Source: JASGDC01 sp047606545
GTDB lineage: Bacteria > Actinomycetota > Actinomycetes > Actinomycetales > Micrococcaceae
Length of the DNA: 64,000 bases
NCBI GenBank assembly: GCA_047606545.1
Contig: JASGEI010000017.1
Coordinates: 1-64,000, forward strand
Reading direction: 5' to 3'
The notes beneath the pieces were generated by a model. The model saw only the letters and a program-made list of their open reading frames with translations. It was not told the origin of the DNA and did no database searches. This document shows, in pieces, positions 16,026-25,121 of the stretch. Position numbers and translations under genes: made by a program. Positions within the stretch are counted from its first letter, which is position 1. Each line of letters opens with the position of its first letter.

Positions 16026-17828
16026 TTAACGTTTATTGTAGATATCATCTACTGTATCTTGGAAGTCTTTTAAGACTTTAGTACGTTTAATTTTCAAAGA
16101 AGGAGTTAAGTGTCCTGACTCTTCAGTAAAATCACTTTCAATAACCTTAAATTTTTTGATAGCTTCTGCATGGGATACAGTAGAATTTGCATCATTAACA
16201 GCATCTTGAACTTCAGCAATGACTTTAGGATGTTCTACCAATTCTGATAGTGAAGTATCTAAAGGTAAATCATGATGTTCAAGCCAACTTGGAATGACTT
16301 CAGCGTCTAAACTAATAATAGCTGAGATAAAAGGCCGTTGATCTCCGATAACTACACATTGTGAAATCAATTCATGTGCACGAATTCTGTCTTCGAGTAA
16401 TGCAGGAATAACATTCTTACCACCGGCAGTAACAATAATTTCTTTTTTACGTCCAGTGATGTGGATATTGTCATTTTTATCAAAGAAACCAAGATCTCCA
16501 GTGTGTAACCAGCCATCACGGATTGCTTCATTCGTAGCTTCTTCATTTTTCCAGTAGCCTTTGAATACGTTTACTCCTTTAACTAGAATTTCGTAGTCAT
16601 CAGCAATACCTACAGTAACTCCAGGAATTGGAGGCCCTACTGTGCCAGGTTGTAAATCTTTTTCACTCATGAATGTAATTGGAGCGCAAGTTTCTGTCAT
16701 GCCGTAACCTTCAACAATAGGCAGTCCCGCGCCTCTGAAGAAATGAGACATATTTTCTGATAATGGAGCACCACCACTGCATGCAAAGACCATATTGCCC
16801 CCCATGCTATCCAAAATTTTTGAATAAAGTAGCTTGTCAAATAATTTCTGTTCAGTACGTAGTCTAAATGGAATTTTTTTATGACTAGATAGCGCCTTTG
16901 AATATTGAATCGCAACTTTTTCAGCACGATCAAAAATTATGCCTTTACCAGAGTACTTTGCAGTTGATTTAACGGTATTATAAACTTTTTCGAATACTCG
17001 AGGTACTCCTAAGATAAAATGAGGCTTAACTTCGTTTAAATCACGAGATAGACTTTTAATATTTGGGGTATGAGCAATATTAATGCCAGAGTTAGTGCTC
17101 ATTAGTGCGATTAAGCGAGCTAAAACATGTGCTAACGGTAAAAATAGTAGTTCTTTACGTTGATATTCTAGTAGTGACTTAAATTGTTCTGAACAATTAA
17201 CTGCGATGCCAGTAAAGTTACTATGCATTAGCATGCAACCTTTAGGTTTTCCGGTAGTACCTGAAGTGTAAACTATACTAGCAATGTCACTGCCTTTAAT
17301 CTGATCGCGACGTTCTTCAAACTCTTTATTAGATACGGTTAATGAAGCCTTAGCAAGTTCTTTAAAATCAGCATTTTCGATAATCCATATTTTCTTTAGC
17401 TCGGGTAGCTGATCTTTAACTTCTAATACGGCAGATTCATGTTCTTCGTTTTCGACAAAAATAGCTTTAGTGCCAGAATCAGAGAGAATCCACTCAATTT
17501 GTTTTGGTGAAGATGTTTCATACACAGGCACTGTAATACAACCGGCAAAAAGAATTGCAAAATCTAATAAACTCCACTCATAGCGCGTTTTTGACATTAG
17601 ACCAATACGGTCCCCGTGTTTATAGCCAAGCCCAATAAGCCCTTTTGCTAAAGTTTTAACTTGCGCATAGAAGTCTTCAGCATTAACTTCTTTCCATTCA
17701 CCCTTATGGTTTCTACGAGTAAACAAAATTGGATTTTTGCCAGAATTAACATGTTTTAGCAACATATCGGTAATATTAAAACTCTCAGGAAGATCGAAAA
17801 TAACCTCGCGTGATACCTGTTGTTTCAT
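16026..17828 (-). CDS. Long-chain fatty acid--CoA ligase (FadD15-like)
   Basis: A 600-residue AMP-forming acyl-CoA synthetase that activates long-chain fatty acids. The AMP-binding P-loop is SIVYTSGTTGKPKG near residue 185. Other signature blocks are EGYGMTETC, GWLHTGD and GRKKEIIVTAGGKN. No transmembrane segment is obvious. The start has AAAGG upstream. It is convergent with ftsR, with only 17 nt between stops. A lipase-like hydrolase upstream and a lysophospholipid acyltransferase beyond it suggest a lipid-handling neighbourhood, which matches the Rv2187-Rv2182c region. Confidence 0.92.
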   Translation of the reverse strand: MKQQVSREVIFDLPESFNITDMLLKHVNSGKNPILFTRRNHKGEWKEVNAEDFYAQVKTLAKGLIGLGYKHGDRIGLMSKTRYEWSLLDFAILFAGCITVPVYETSSPKQIEWILSDSGTKAIFVENEEHESAVLEVKDQLPELKKIWIIENADFKELAKASLTVSNKEFEERRDQIKGSDIASIVYTSGTTGKPKGCMLMHSNFTGIAVNCSEQFKSLLEYQRKELLFLPLAHVLARLIALMSTNSGINIAHTPNIKSLSRDLNEVKPHFILGVPRVFEKVYNTVKSTAKYSGKGIIFDRAEKVAIQYSKALSSHKKIPFRLRTEQKLFDKLLYSKILDSMGGNMVFACSGGAPLSENMSHFFRGAGLPIVEGYGMTETCAPITFMSEKDLQPGTVGPPIPGVTVGIADDYEILVKGVNVFKGYWKNEEATNEAIRDGWLHTGDLGFFDKNDNIHITGRKKEIIVTAGGKNVIPALLEDRIRAHELISQCVVIGDQRPFISAIISLDAEVIPSWLEHHDLPLDTSLSELVEHPKVIAEVQDAVNDANSTVSHAEAIKKFKVIESDFTEESGHLTPSLKIKRTKVLKDFQDTVDDIYNKR

Positions 17829-17914
17829 AGTTTTGACCTTTCGGCTACTTTAATCATGCTTAAGTAAATGATACCTTGAATTCACAATGAAACAGGCTGT
17901 AAAACGCTTATTTA

Positions 17915-17946
17915 AATCCCTTATGCCCTATAACGCACAAGGGATT
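17915..17946. terminator. Candidate hairpin between hydrolase and fadD
   Basis: AATCCCTT at 17915-17922 pairs with AAGGGATT at 17939-17946 around a 16-nt loop, and A/T-rich sequence follows on both sides. It lies downstream of the minus-strand hydrolase and upstream of the acyl-CoA ligase, so it may end the hydrolase transcript. The stem is short and the T-run is interrupted, so this is tentative. Confidence 0.35.
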
Positions 17947-18005
17947 ATTTATATTAAAAATTGAAGTGTAAAAGTAAACAGGTAAATCACACTTGATTAA
18001 TCAAG

Positions 18006-18809
18006 TTATAAGTTTTGTTCTCTAGAAGAGCTCGGCAAGGTACTTATTATAGCTTGGATAAACTTCTCGGACTCTTCAAAAATCAGATGTGCATCATTAT
18101 CAACTGTTGCTACATGATAGCTTTCATGTAGCAATTGTTTCTCTAGATATTTTTTGCCAACTTTGTGTTCGAGTATTCTGATATCACTATCAGGAACTAC
18201 TTTATCTTTGGTAGATCTAAACAATAGAATTGGTACTTTAATTTTATTCAAGTTACGTCGAGTAACTGTTAGTAATTTTTTAAGTTCATGCGTTGCTGAC
18301 ACTGAAACCTCAGTGTAAGCGCCTTCCGTAACTCCTGATTTCTTAATGTCGTTTCCGATACCAGGTACTGTTTTAACAAAGTATTTCATTATGCTAAGAA
18401 GAAAGCTGCGCTTATCTGGAATGGTTAAAGCTGGGTTTACTATTACAGCGCCATCAACTATTGCCTCTTCTGCAGCGCGTAATGAGAGTGCTCCACCCAT
18501 TGAAAGTCCAGCGATAAACACAGCACTGCAACTATTATTTAATTGATAGATTTCTTTAAAAACTGCACGCTGCCATTCTTGCCAGTGTACATGCTTTAAA
18601 TCATGAGGACTTGTTCCATGTCCAGGTAGTAATGGCATTCGGACTTGGTAACCTTTACTTGCAAGAAAGTGAGCCCAATCACGCATACTATGCGGTGAGC
18701 CGGTGAAACCATGAACCACTACTATTCCGATTTTTTCGTTTTTTCCTTTACCTTTGTAATAGAAAGGAGCATGATTAATTTTTTCACTAGCTTTTTTTAA
18801 GTTATCCAT
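18006..18809 (-). CDS. Alpha/beta hydrolase (carboxylesterase Est30-like)
   Basis: A 267-residue serine hydrolase. The oxyanion region is VVHGFTGSP near residue 32, the nucleophile is S103 in GLSMGG, the acid is in STKDKVVPDSD, and the catalytic His is in ESYHVATVDND. These match the monoacylglycerol lipase/Est30 carboxylesterase group; substrate unknown. No signal peptide is seen, so it is cytosolic. It is divergent from the acyltransferase gene with about 75 nt between starts. A perfect 16-bp palindrome (ACTTGATTAATCAAGT) overlaps its stop codon at 17991-18006. Confidence 0.85.
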   Translation of the reverse strand: MDNLKKASEKINHAPFYYKGKGKNEKIGIVVVHGFTGSPHSMRDWAHFLASKGYQVRMPLLPGHGTSPHDLKHVHWQEWQRAVFKEIYQLNNSCSAVFIAGLSMGGALSLRAAEEAIVDGAVIVNPALTIPDKRSFLLSIMKYFVKTVPGIGNDIKKSGVTEGAYTEVSVSATHELKKLLTVTRRNLNKIKVPILLFRSTKDKVVPDSDIRILEHKVGKKYLEKQLLHESYHVATVDNDAHLIFEESEKFIQAIISTLPSSSREQNL

Positions 18810-18885
18810 ATCTATAAAATATCGTATTTATGATTAGTTGCAGTGTAAGCTGATAGTAAAGTCATCATTATCTATGGGAGATGCT

Positions 18886-19590
18886 ATGTTTTACACTTTT
18901 ATTACAAAAGGTATTTTAAAGCCAATAGTTAAATATATATACCGTCCTGAAGTAAAAGGATTGGACAAGATTCCGAAAGAAGGAAAGGCAATATTCGCTA
19001 GTAATCATTTAGCTGCCTCAGATTCAATATTCTTCCCGGTATACTTGCCACGCCCTATTGTATTCTTTGCCAAGAGTGACTATTTTTACACACCTGGTCT
19101 CAAAGGGAAAATACAAGCTGCATTTTTTACTGGACTAAAGCAGATTCCAGTTGATCGTCGCGGTGGTGAGCATGCAAAGAAATCCTTTAATTCAGCTGAA
19201 GATATCTTAGCTCGTGGTGACTTCTTTGGTATTTATCCAGAGGGGACACGTAGTACGGATGGTAAGTTGCATAAAGGTAAAACAGGTGTTGCCCGTATTG
19301 CTTTAGAAACTCATACCAAAGTCTATCCAGTGGCAATGATTAATACTAATAAAGCGCAACCTGTTGGTACTTTAATTCCAAAATTAAAGCCTAAAGTAGG
19401 GTTTATAATTGGTGATCCATTAGATTTTAGTAAGTACTATGACAAGCAAGATGATCGAGAGATACTGCGAAAAGTAACTGACGAAATTATGAAAGCGCTC
19501 CAAGAGCTTAGTGGACAAGAATACATCCATGAATATTCACAACCAGCGACTAAGAGATTATCTGAAGAGGAACAAGTTATTAGGGACTAG
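18886..19590 (+). CDS. 1-acyl-sn-glycerol-3-phosphate acyltransferase (PlsC-like)
   Basis: A membrane-associated acyltransferase of 234 residues that probably adds the second acyl chain to lysophosphatidic acid. The catalytic H-x4-D box is NHLAASD (H41, D46) and the substrate-binding block is YPEGTRS. The ATG at 18886 has GGGAG 5 nt upstream; an earlier in-frame ATG at 18838 gives a non-homologous extension and lacks a ribosome-binding site. Next to aroG, it matches Rv2182c near Rv2178c. Confidence 0.9.
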   Translation: MFYTFITKGILKPIVKYIYRPEVKGLDKIPKEGKAIFASNHLAASDSIFFPVYLPRPIVFFAKSDYFYTPGLKGKIQAAFFTGLKQIPVDRRGGEHAKKSFNSAEDILARGDFFGIYPEGTRSTDGKLHKGKTGVARIALETHTKVYPVAMINTNKAQPVGTLIPKLKPKVGFIIGDPLDFSKYYDKQDDREILRKVTDEIMKALQELSGQEYIHEYSQPATKRLSEEEQVIRD

Positions 19591-19620
19591 CTTAAAATAG
19601 CACTTTTCACTAGAATAGTG

Positions 19621-20997
19621 ATGATGACTGAAAATGATGATAATAAAGAAGTAATTAACAGCTGGCGTAATAAAAAAATCTTGCAACAGCCAAGCTGGGA
19701 CGATGATCCTAGGCTTTCAAAAGCCCTGTCTTACTTAAAGAAGCTACCTCCATTGGTATTTGCAGGTGAAGTGCGTGACTTACATAGTAAGTTAGCTGAT
19801 GCGGTAGAAGGTAAAGCGTTTTTGTTGCAAGCAGGGGATTGTGCTGAAACTTTTGAAGGTGTGACTGCACCAGAAATTCAAGAACGTGTGAAAACTATCC
19901 TACAAATGGCTACAGTCTTGAGTTACGGTGCTAGTGTGCCAGTAATCAAAGTTGGTCGTTTAGCTGGACAGTTTGCAAAGCCTCGTTCTGAAGATAGTGA
20001 AACCCGTGAGGGAGTAGAGTTACCTTCATTCCGAGGTGATATTGTTAATGGCTTTGAATTCACTAAGGAAGCTCGAGTGCATAACCCAGAACGCTTAGTT
20101 GAAGCCTACAACATGTCTGCTGCAACGCTAAACCTAATTAGAGCTTTTACTCAAGGGGGCTATGCAGATTTACGTCTAGTGCACGAATGGAATAAAGGGA
20201 TATTTTCAAATGGTACCAACAAACGCTATGAAGCATTAGCAAAAGATATCGACCGTGCAATGCGATTTATGGAAGCTAGTGGCGGTGATATTGATGCTCT
20301 TAAACGTGCAGATTTCTATGCTTCACATGAAGCTCTACTTTTAGAATATGAGAGTGCGTTGACTCGAGTTGATAGCTTAAGTAAAAAACCTTTTGATACC
20401 TCTGCACACTTTGTTTGGATTGGGGAACGTACCCGAGGTCTTGATGATGCACATGTGGATTTCTTGTCACAGGTTGCAAATCCTATTGGTGTTAAATTAG
20501 GTCCAACTGCTACAGCTGGAGAAGCAGTCGATCTTGCTAAGAAGCTTAACCCAGATAATATTCCAGGACGCCTGACTTTCATAACTCGAATGGGTGCAGA
20601 TAAGATTCGTGAAACACTGCCTAAAATTGTTAAAGGTGTCGAAGACGCTGGGCTTAAAGTTGTTTGGGTTTGTGATCCAATGCATGGCAATACTATCAAA
20701 GCAAAAAACGGCTACAAGACTCGTCGTTTTGATGATGTACTAGCAGAAGTTAAAGGTTTCTTTGCGGTGCATAAGAAGCTGGGTACTATTCCAGGTGGTT
20801 TGCATGTAGAAATGACGGGGAATAATGTTACTGAATGTTTAGGTGGTTTTGACGAAATTGATGATGAGCAGCTTGCTAATCGTTATGAGTCAGTTTGCGA
20901 CCCACGTCTTAATAAAAAACAATCAGTAGAATTGGCTTTTCAGGTTGCAGAGTTCTTAAAAGAACGTAACAACGAGACACCACACCCGAAATTCTAA
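19621..20997 (+). CDS. aroG: Class II 3-deoxy-7-phosphoheptulonate (DAHP) synthase
   Basis: An enzyme of 458 residues catalysing the first step of the shikimate pathway from PEP and erythrose 4-phosphate. Class II blocks are complete: LPPLVFAGEV, LLQAGDCAETF (metal-binding Cys), VPVIKVGRLAGQFAKPRS, HFVWIGERTRG, GVKLGPTA, VWVCDPMHGNT and GGLHVEMTGNNVTECLGG. Three start codons lie in a row (GTG 19618, ATG 19621, ATG 19624) and the ribosome-binding site is poor, so the exact start is uncertain by two residues. It is convergent with the PASTA kinase, 10 nt between stops. A chorismate mutase that could partner it is at 4.7 kb. Confidence 0.95.
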   Translation: MMTENDDNKEVINSWRNKKILQQPSWDDDPRLSKALSYLKKLPPLVFAGEVRDLHSKLADAVEGKAFLLQAGDCAETFEGVTAPEIQERVKTILQMATVLSYGASVPVIKVGRLAGQFAKPRSEDSETREGVELPSFRGDIVNGFEFTKEARVHNPERLVEAYNMSAATLNLIRAFTQGGYADLRLVHEWNKGIFSNGTNKRYEALAKDIDRAMRFMEASGGDIDALKRADFYASHEALLLEYESALTRVDSLSKKPFDTSAHFVWIGERTRGLDDAHVDFLSQVANPIGVKLGPTATAGEAVDLAKKLNPDNIPGRLTFITRMGADKIRETLPKIVKGVEDAGLKVVWVCDPMHGNTIKAKNGYKTRRFDDVLAEVKGFFAVHKKLGTIPGGLHVEMTGNNVTECLGGFDEIDDEQLANRYESVCDPRLNKKQSVELAFQVAEFLKERNNETPHPKF

Positions 20998-21007
20998 GAA
21001 TTTTTGT

Positions 21008-22798
21008 CTACTTAGGTCCTAGTGAAACTACAATTGTTACACTGGCACCGTCATTAACTTCAGCACCTGCCGCAGGATTAGTGCCAATTACTTTTCCTGC
21101 GCGTATGGTACTTGAGTACTCTTTCAATGTTTTACCAAGTACTAGATTTTGCTCAGTCAATTTTTTACTAGCAGTAGTAGCATCAAGGTTCTGCAAATTT
21201 GGCACTTTAGTTTTAGCTGGGCCTTTAGAGACATACATTTCGACTAGACTAGAGAGTTTTGCAGATTGAGAAGCATCTGGAACAGTTTTCACTACGGTGC
21301 CAGCAGGAACGTTCTGATTATAGTCTTCAATAGTTTTAACTTCAAAACCTTTTGCTGTTAATTGGTTTTTAGCATTCTCAGTAGTTTGGTTAGCAACGTT
21401 CGGAATTTGCGTGTTAGGTAATGAGTGCTCTGCAAGATTCCATCCAGAATAACCCGCCCCATAAAGTAGTGCACCAACAAAAACTAAGCTAAAGAATACT
21501 CTAAGCAAAGAAATTCCAGGGCGTAGTTGTACTCTGTAACTCTGCTGAATAGCTTTGAAATTCTTTTGCTCAGTTTTTTTAATTTGTTTTTTGTTTACGC
21601 GTTTTTCTTTACGACTCAATTCTTGTGATTGTACTCGTGGTGCTGGAGTGTGCTGTGTTTTGGGTGTAGGAGTGTGGTGTTGTTGGTAAGTAGGAGTTAT
21701 TTCCTGTTTTCGTGGCAGTTCTTCGCGCTGTATGGTTACAGTTTGATTTTCAGGAGGTTGTTTGCGAACCATAGTTTGTTGTTCACGTTGTCTGCGAATC
21801 TCTCTAGTGCGATTTCGGTTATGGTCGCGTAAGAAATCAGGGATAAGCTCTGTTTCACCTGTTGAAACAGGAGGCACCACATTAGTATGTGGACGGTAGT
21901 GAATTGCTGGAGTTTCTTTACGAGTTGGTTCAGCAAAATTATAGTCTAGTTTTTCGCCAGGAATTACTCGCAATAATCTTTGTACTTCAGCAAGCACCAC
22001 TTTGGCATGTTGTGGCCGGTTACGAGCATTATTTTCAGTGCAGTAACGTACTAGCTCATCAAGTTCCTTGGGAATGCCATGAGCTTTTTCTGAAGGTGCT
22101 GGAACTTTTTCAGTAACATGTGCAAAAGCGACTTGCATTGGGTTATCACCAGTAAACGGTTGCACACCGGTTAACATTTCATAAATCATGACGCCCAATG
22201 AGTAGACATCTGAACTTTCGTTAGCTTCACCTTCATTGATAACCTCAGGTGCCATATAGGCAACTGTACCTAGTAAGGAACCAGTAACAGTTTTGTTATC
22301 CATCATTCGAGCAAGCCCAAAATCGACTAGCTTAATTCGACCGTCTTCAGTGATAAGGACATTTTCTGGTTTTAAATCGCGGTGGATAATTTTTTCATCA
22401 TGAGCAGCCGCTACTCCAGAAAGAATTGGCTCTAAGGCTTCAAGGGTCTGGCGTGGCGTAAAATGATCTTCCTGATATAGGATATCTCTTAAGGTGTAGC
22501 CATCAAGGTACTCCATCGTAAGGTACATAAAGGGGCCACTGCGACCTTGATTTAATGTTTTTACTACATGAGGATTATCTAATACCGCGGCATTACGTGC
22601 TTCTTGAATAAAACGGTGGACGAATTTCTTGTCATCAAGAAGATGTGGAAACATTACTTTAAGAGCTAAATCGATGCGAAGCTTTTTATCGTAAGCCAAA
22701 TAAACCGTTGACATGCCACCTTTTGCAATCAACGATTTGATTTCGTACCTATCACTTAGGACTGTACCTGGACCTAATTTGCTTATTGTATTATCCAC
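21008..22798 (-). CDS. PASTA-domain Ser/Thr protein kinase (PknL position)
   Basis: A 596-residue membrane receptor kinase. The kinase domain covers about 18-275 with glycine loop IAKGGMSTVYLA, K47 (ALKVM), catalytic D141 (HRDLKPEN) and D159 (VDFGLA). The activation loop contains DNKTVTGSLLGT. A long Pro/Gln/Arg-rich linker precedes one transmembrane helix at about 430-450, and two extracellular PASTA repeats follow (starting IPNVANQTTENA and VPNLQNLDATTA). PASTA domains bind peptidoglycan fragments or lipid II. Mycobacterial PknL, at this locus, has no PASTA; here the locus holds a PASTA-bearing kinase. Likely substrates by location: the divergent Rv2175c-like protein, GarA and division proteins (inferred). 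Confidence 0.93.
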   Translation of the reverse strand: MDNTISKLGPGTVLSDRYEIKSLIAKGGMSTVYLAYDKKLRIDLALKVMFPHLLDDKKFVHRFIQEARNAAVLDNPHVVKTLNQGRSGPFMYLTMEYLDGYTLRDILYQEDHFTPRQTLEALEPILSGVAAAHDEKIIHRDLKPENVLITEDGRIKLVDFGLARMMDNKTVTGSLLGTVAYMAPEVINEGEANESSDVYSLGVMIYEMLTGVQPFTGDNPMQVAFAHVTEKVPAPSEKAHGIPKELDELVRYCTENNARNRPQHAKVVLAEVQRLLRVIPGEKLDYNFAEPTRKETPAIHYRPHTNVVPPVSTGETELIPDFLRDHNRNRTREIRRQREQQTMVRKQPPENQTVTIQREELPRKQEITPTYQQHHTPTPKTQHTPAPRVQSQELSRKEKRVNKKQIKKTEQKNFKAIQQSYRVQLRPGISLLRVFFSLVFVGALLYGAGYSGWNLAEHSLPNTQIPNVANQTTENAKNQLTAKGFEVKTIEDYNQNVPAGTVVKTVPDASQSAKLSSLVEMYVSKGPAKTKVPNLQNLDATTASKKLTEQNLVLGKTLKEYSSTIRAGKVIGTNPAAGAEVNDGASVTIVVSLGPK

Positions 22799-22858
22799 TA
22801 TAAATATCTTACGAAAAATCAGATAAATAAAACAGCTAAGGCACGGTAATATGAGTTT

Positions 22859-23230
22859 ATGGTTAATGAAAAAAACTCTGAAATCGAAAATAAAGTTGAT
22901 AGTTGGTTAGCAATTGGGGAAGTGGCAGAACAAATTGGTACTACTGTGCCAAGGATTAAAGCTCTAGTTGATCGTAAAGTTTTACTTGGTATTCGCCGTG
23001 GAAACCCACCGATTTTTAATATCCCAGAGAAATTTATTAAAGATGGAAAGCCTCTTGATAATCTGAAAGGGACATTACTGCTTTTGCAGGATGCTGGTTT
23101 TTCTGATGAAGAATCTTTAATCTGGCTTTTTACAGAAGAACCGAGTTTAGAGGCTAAACCAATAGATGTATTATATGAGGGTACTTTTAAGACTCAAGTT
23201 CGTAGAGTTATTCAAGGTTTAGCTTGGTAA
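22859..23230 (+). CDS. Rv2175c-like winged-helix DNA-binding protein
   Basis: A 123-residue protein with a helix-turn-helix region (WLAIGEVAEQIGTTVPRIKALVDRK) and a C-terminal domain ending in TQVRRVIQGLAW, the layout of M. tuberculosis Rv2175c. Rv2175c is a DNA-binding substrate of PknL, and here too the gene is divergent from the kinase with 60 nt between starts, so the kinase-substrate pair seems preserved. DNA target unknown. It is convergent with the prenyl synthase gene, with 1 nt between stops, which leaves no room for a terminator. Confidence 0.85.
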   Translation: MVNEKNSEIENKVDSWLAIGEVAEQIGTTVPRIKALVDRKVLLGIRRGNPPIFNIPEKFIKDGKPLDNLKGTLLLLQDAGFSDEESLIWLFTEEPSLEAKPIDVLYEGTFKTQVRRVIQGLAW

Positions 23231-23231
23231 C

Positions 23232-24311
23232 TTAAGCATTACGTTGAGTTAAAGTATGGGCTAGCTTTTCTAGTTCAGCTTTAACTTCAGCGTTTATTTT
23301 TAATGTTTGTAATTCTTTAAGCGCGGTATTGGTTAAAGAATGAATTAGTGCTTCAGTTTTAGTTAATGCACCTGATGACTTAATTAGTTTTTGTAATTTA
23401 GTTACTTCTTCTTCAGTAAGTTCAGGATTGCCTAGATTATTATTTAAATAAACAGCAGTAGTGGTATCGATGTTTTCAATAGTGTAGGCGATTAACGTAG
23501 TGCGTTTACCTTCTCTAAGATCATCACCAGTTGGTTTCCCCGTTACATTAGAATCACCAAAAACTCCTAATATATCATCACGCAACTGAAAGGCTTGACC
23601 AATTGGTAAGCCAAAAGAACTCAAATTAGCTAGTAATTTAGCAGTTGCTTTACCAAGAATTGCACCAATAGTTAGTGGGTGTTCTACAGAGTATTTAGCT
23701 GATTTATATGTCAGGACTTTAAATGCTCTTTCATGAGGTGAAAGTTCATGGTCACTAATGAAATCAACTTCTTCATGGATATCCATAAATTGGCCAGCCA
23801 TTACTTCTAGACGCATAGTCTCAAACTTTTTTCGTGCTGCTAATGCATTTTCAATATCTGCGATGGCTAGGCTGAAAATTTCTTCACTCCATTGCATGCA
23901 AATATCGCCAGCAATTATCGCAGCTGCCATGCCATAGTCTTTGCTATTGCCGTAATAATCTTGTTTTTTATGATTATTACTATAGGAATTATGGATGGTC
24001 TCAATGCCTCGCCTAGTATCTGAATTATCAATTATGTCATCATGGATTAGCGCTGAAGTTTGAAATAATTCTATTGCTGCACCAACCTTAATGCTTAAGG
24101 CTTCATCGTTGCCGTTTGCAGCAAGGTAGCCTAAGTAATTCAATTGTGCTCGAGTGCGTTTACCGCCTTTGGCAACTTCGGAAATATGCTGGCAAAGCTC
24201 AGCAGCTTCATTGGAAATCTGTTTTGCAATTGCAATTTTATTCTCAATAAAGTCAGTTAAATAATCATTTACAGCTTCAATGTAGTTTTTTGACGACAAC
24301 ATAGTACTCAT
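23232..24311 (-). CDS. Polyprenyl (geranylgeranyl-type) diphosphate synthase
   Basis: An isoprenyl diphosphate synthase, 359 residues from the ATG at 24311; an in-frame TTG at 24347 would add 12. The first aspartate-rich motif is HDDIIDNSDTRRG and the second is LRDDILGVFGD, both intact. The enzyme extends isoprenoid chains from IPP; the product length cannot be read with confidence. It matches the idsA2 (Rv2173) position, and could feed menaquinone or other isoprenoids. It is divergent from the DUF3040 gene with about 75 nt between starts. Confidence 0.92.
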   Translation of the reverse strand: MSTMLSSKNYIEAVNDYLTDFIENKIAIAKQISNEAAELCQHISEVAKGGKRTRAQLNYLGYLAANGNDEALSIKVGAAIELFQTSALIHDDIIDNSDTRRGIETIHNSYSNNHKKQDYYGNSKDYGMAAAIIAGDICMQWSEEIFSLAIADIENALAARKKFETMRLEVMAGQFMDIHEEVDFISDHELSPHERAFKVLTYKSAKYSVEHPLTIGAILGKATAKLLANLSSFGLPIGQAFQLRDDILGVFGDSNVTGKPTGDDLREGKRTTLIAYTIENIDTTTAVYLNNNLGNPELTEEEVTKLQKLIKSSGALTKTEALIHSLTNTALKELQTLKINAEVKAELEKLAHTLTQRNA

Positions 24312-24385
24312 CTTAACGAAAAATACCGCTAATTGTTTTATTGGCAAGCTAAATAGCGTAGAGTTTAGAGTAAGGGAGATGAATA

Positions 24386-25033
24386 ATGGCGTTATCAGAT
24401 AACGAAAAAGAAACTTTAAGTTTCATGGAGCAACAACTCAAGCAAGAAAACCCTAAACTAGCTAAAGAATTTGCACAGCCACTTGATAGTGATGCGATGA
24501 AAGGCTTAGTTATTGGAATTCTCGTAACGGTAGTTGGGCTTGTAGTCATGTTGCTTGCTGTGCATTTTAATTTGGTTATCCTTGGTATTCCAGCTTTCTT
24601 AATGATGTGTGGTGGTGTTTGGTGGGCTTATGAAAAGACTGAAGAGCAGTTTCGTAAGCGTCGCGAGGTTGCACGAAAAAATAACGCTAATTCGTCAACT
24701 GGAGCCCAAACTCCACTTTCTTTCTTGCGAGATATCGAGAGTAAACTTCAAGACCTTTATACTGGACACGATGGACCTAATGGTCCTGGAGCAACAAGGT
24801 CTAACCAGCAACAGAAACCACAAGGACCAGTATTTGGGTTTGATTTTATGCCGCAAAGTAAAGGGCCAAACCTTGGACCAAAGAATACCCCAAAAGAGCC
24901 AAAGAACCCAAATAAGCCAGACGGCGACTCCAATGGCACGGGTTCTGTAAACAAAAATCCAAAAGACCCGAAAGATCCTAAGGGACCTAAAAATAACGGC
25001 ACTGGGGGCAACCCATTTAACTTTGGCTTCTAA
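24386..25033 (+). CDS. DUF3040 membrane protein with Pro/Gly/Asn/Lys-rich tail
   Basis: A 215-residue protein. The N-terminal DUF3040 pattern is MALSDNEKETLSFMEQQLKQENP, followed by two adjacent transmembrane helices at about 37-75 with a short turn. The second half (about 95-215) is low complexity: Gly-Pro, Lys-Asp-Pro and Pro-Lys-Asn steps ending NPFNFGF, presumably disordered. DUF3040 genes sit just upstream of mraZ across actinobacteria (Rv2169c region), as here. AGGGAG precedes the ATG. Function unknown; the location suggests a cell-wall or division link. Confidence 0.85.
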   Translation: MALSDNEKETLSFMEQQLKQENPKLAKEFAQPLDSDAMKGLVIGILVTVVGLVVMLLAVHFNLVILGIPAFLMMCGGVWWAYEKTEEQFRKRREVARKNNANSSTGAQTPLSFLRDIESKLQDLYTGHDGPNGPGATRSNQQQKPQGPVFGFDFMPQSKGPNLGPKNTPKEPKNPNKPDGDSNGTGSVNKNPKDPKDPKGPKNNGTGGNPFNFGF

Positions 25034-25051
25034 CAACGGTAATAGCTATTT

Positions 25052-25120
25052 TAAAACTATTTCCTACTATTTTTCTCATTTCCTTACATAATTTTGACTG
25101 GAAACTAGAAAATAACTGGA
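25052..25120. repeat. Left arm of 69-bp imperfect inverted repeat
   Basis: The reverse complement of 25052-25120 aligns without gaps to 25853-25921, with 55 of 69 positions identical by hand alignment. The best block is around TCAAAATTATGTAAGGAAAT in the left arm. The two arms point toward each other and enclose the AbiEi-like pseudogene. No target-site duplication was recognised. Confidence 0.75.
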
Positions 25121-25121
25121 A

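Noticed and set aside
21856..21872. CCTGTTGAAACAGG palindrome as another operator copy
   Set aside because: It lies inside the kinase coding sequence and encodes ordinary residues of the linker.
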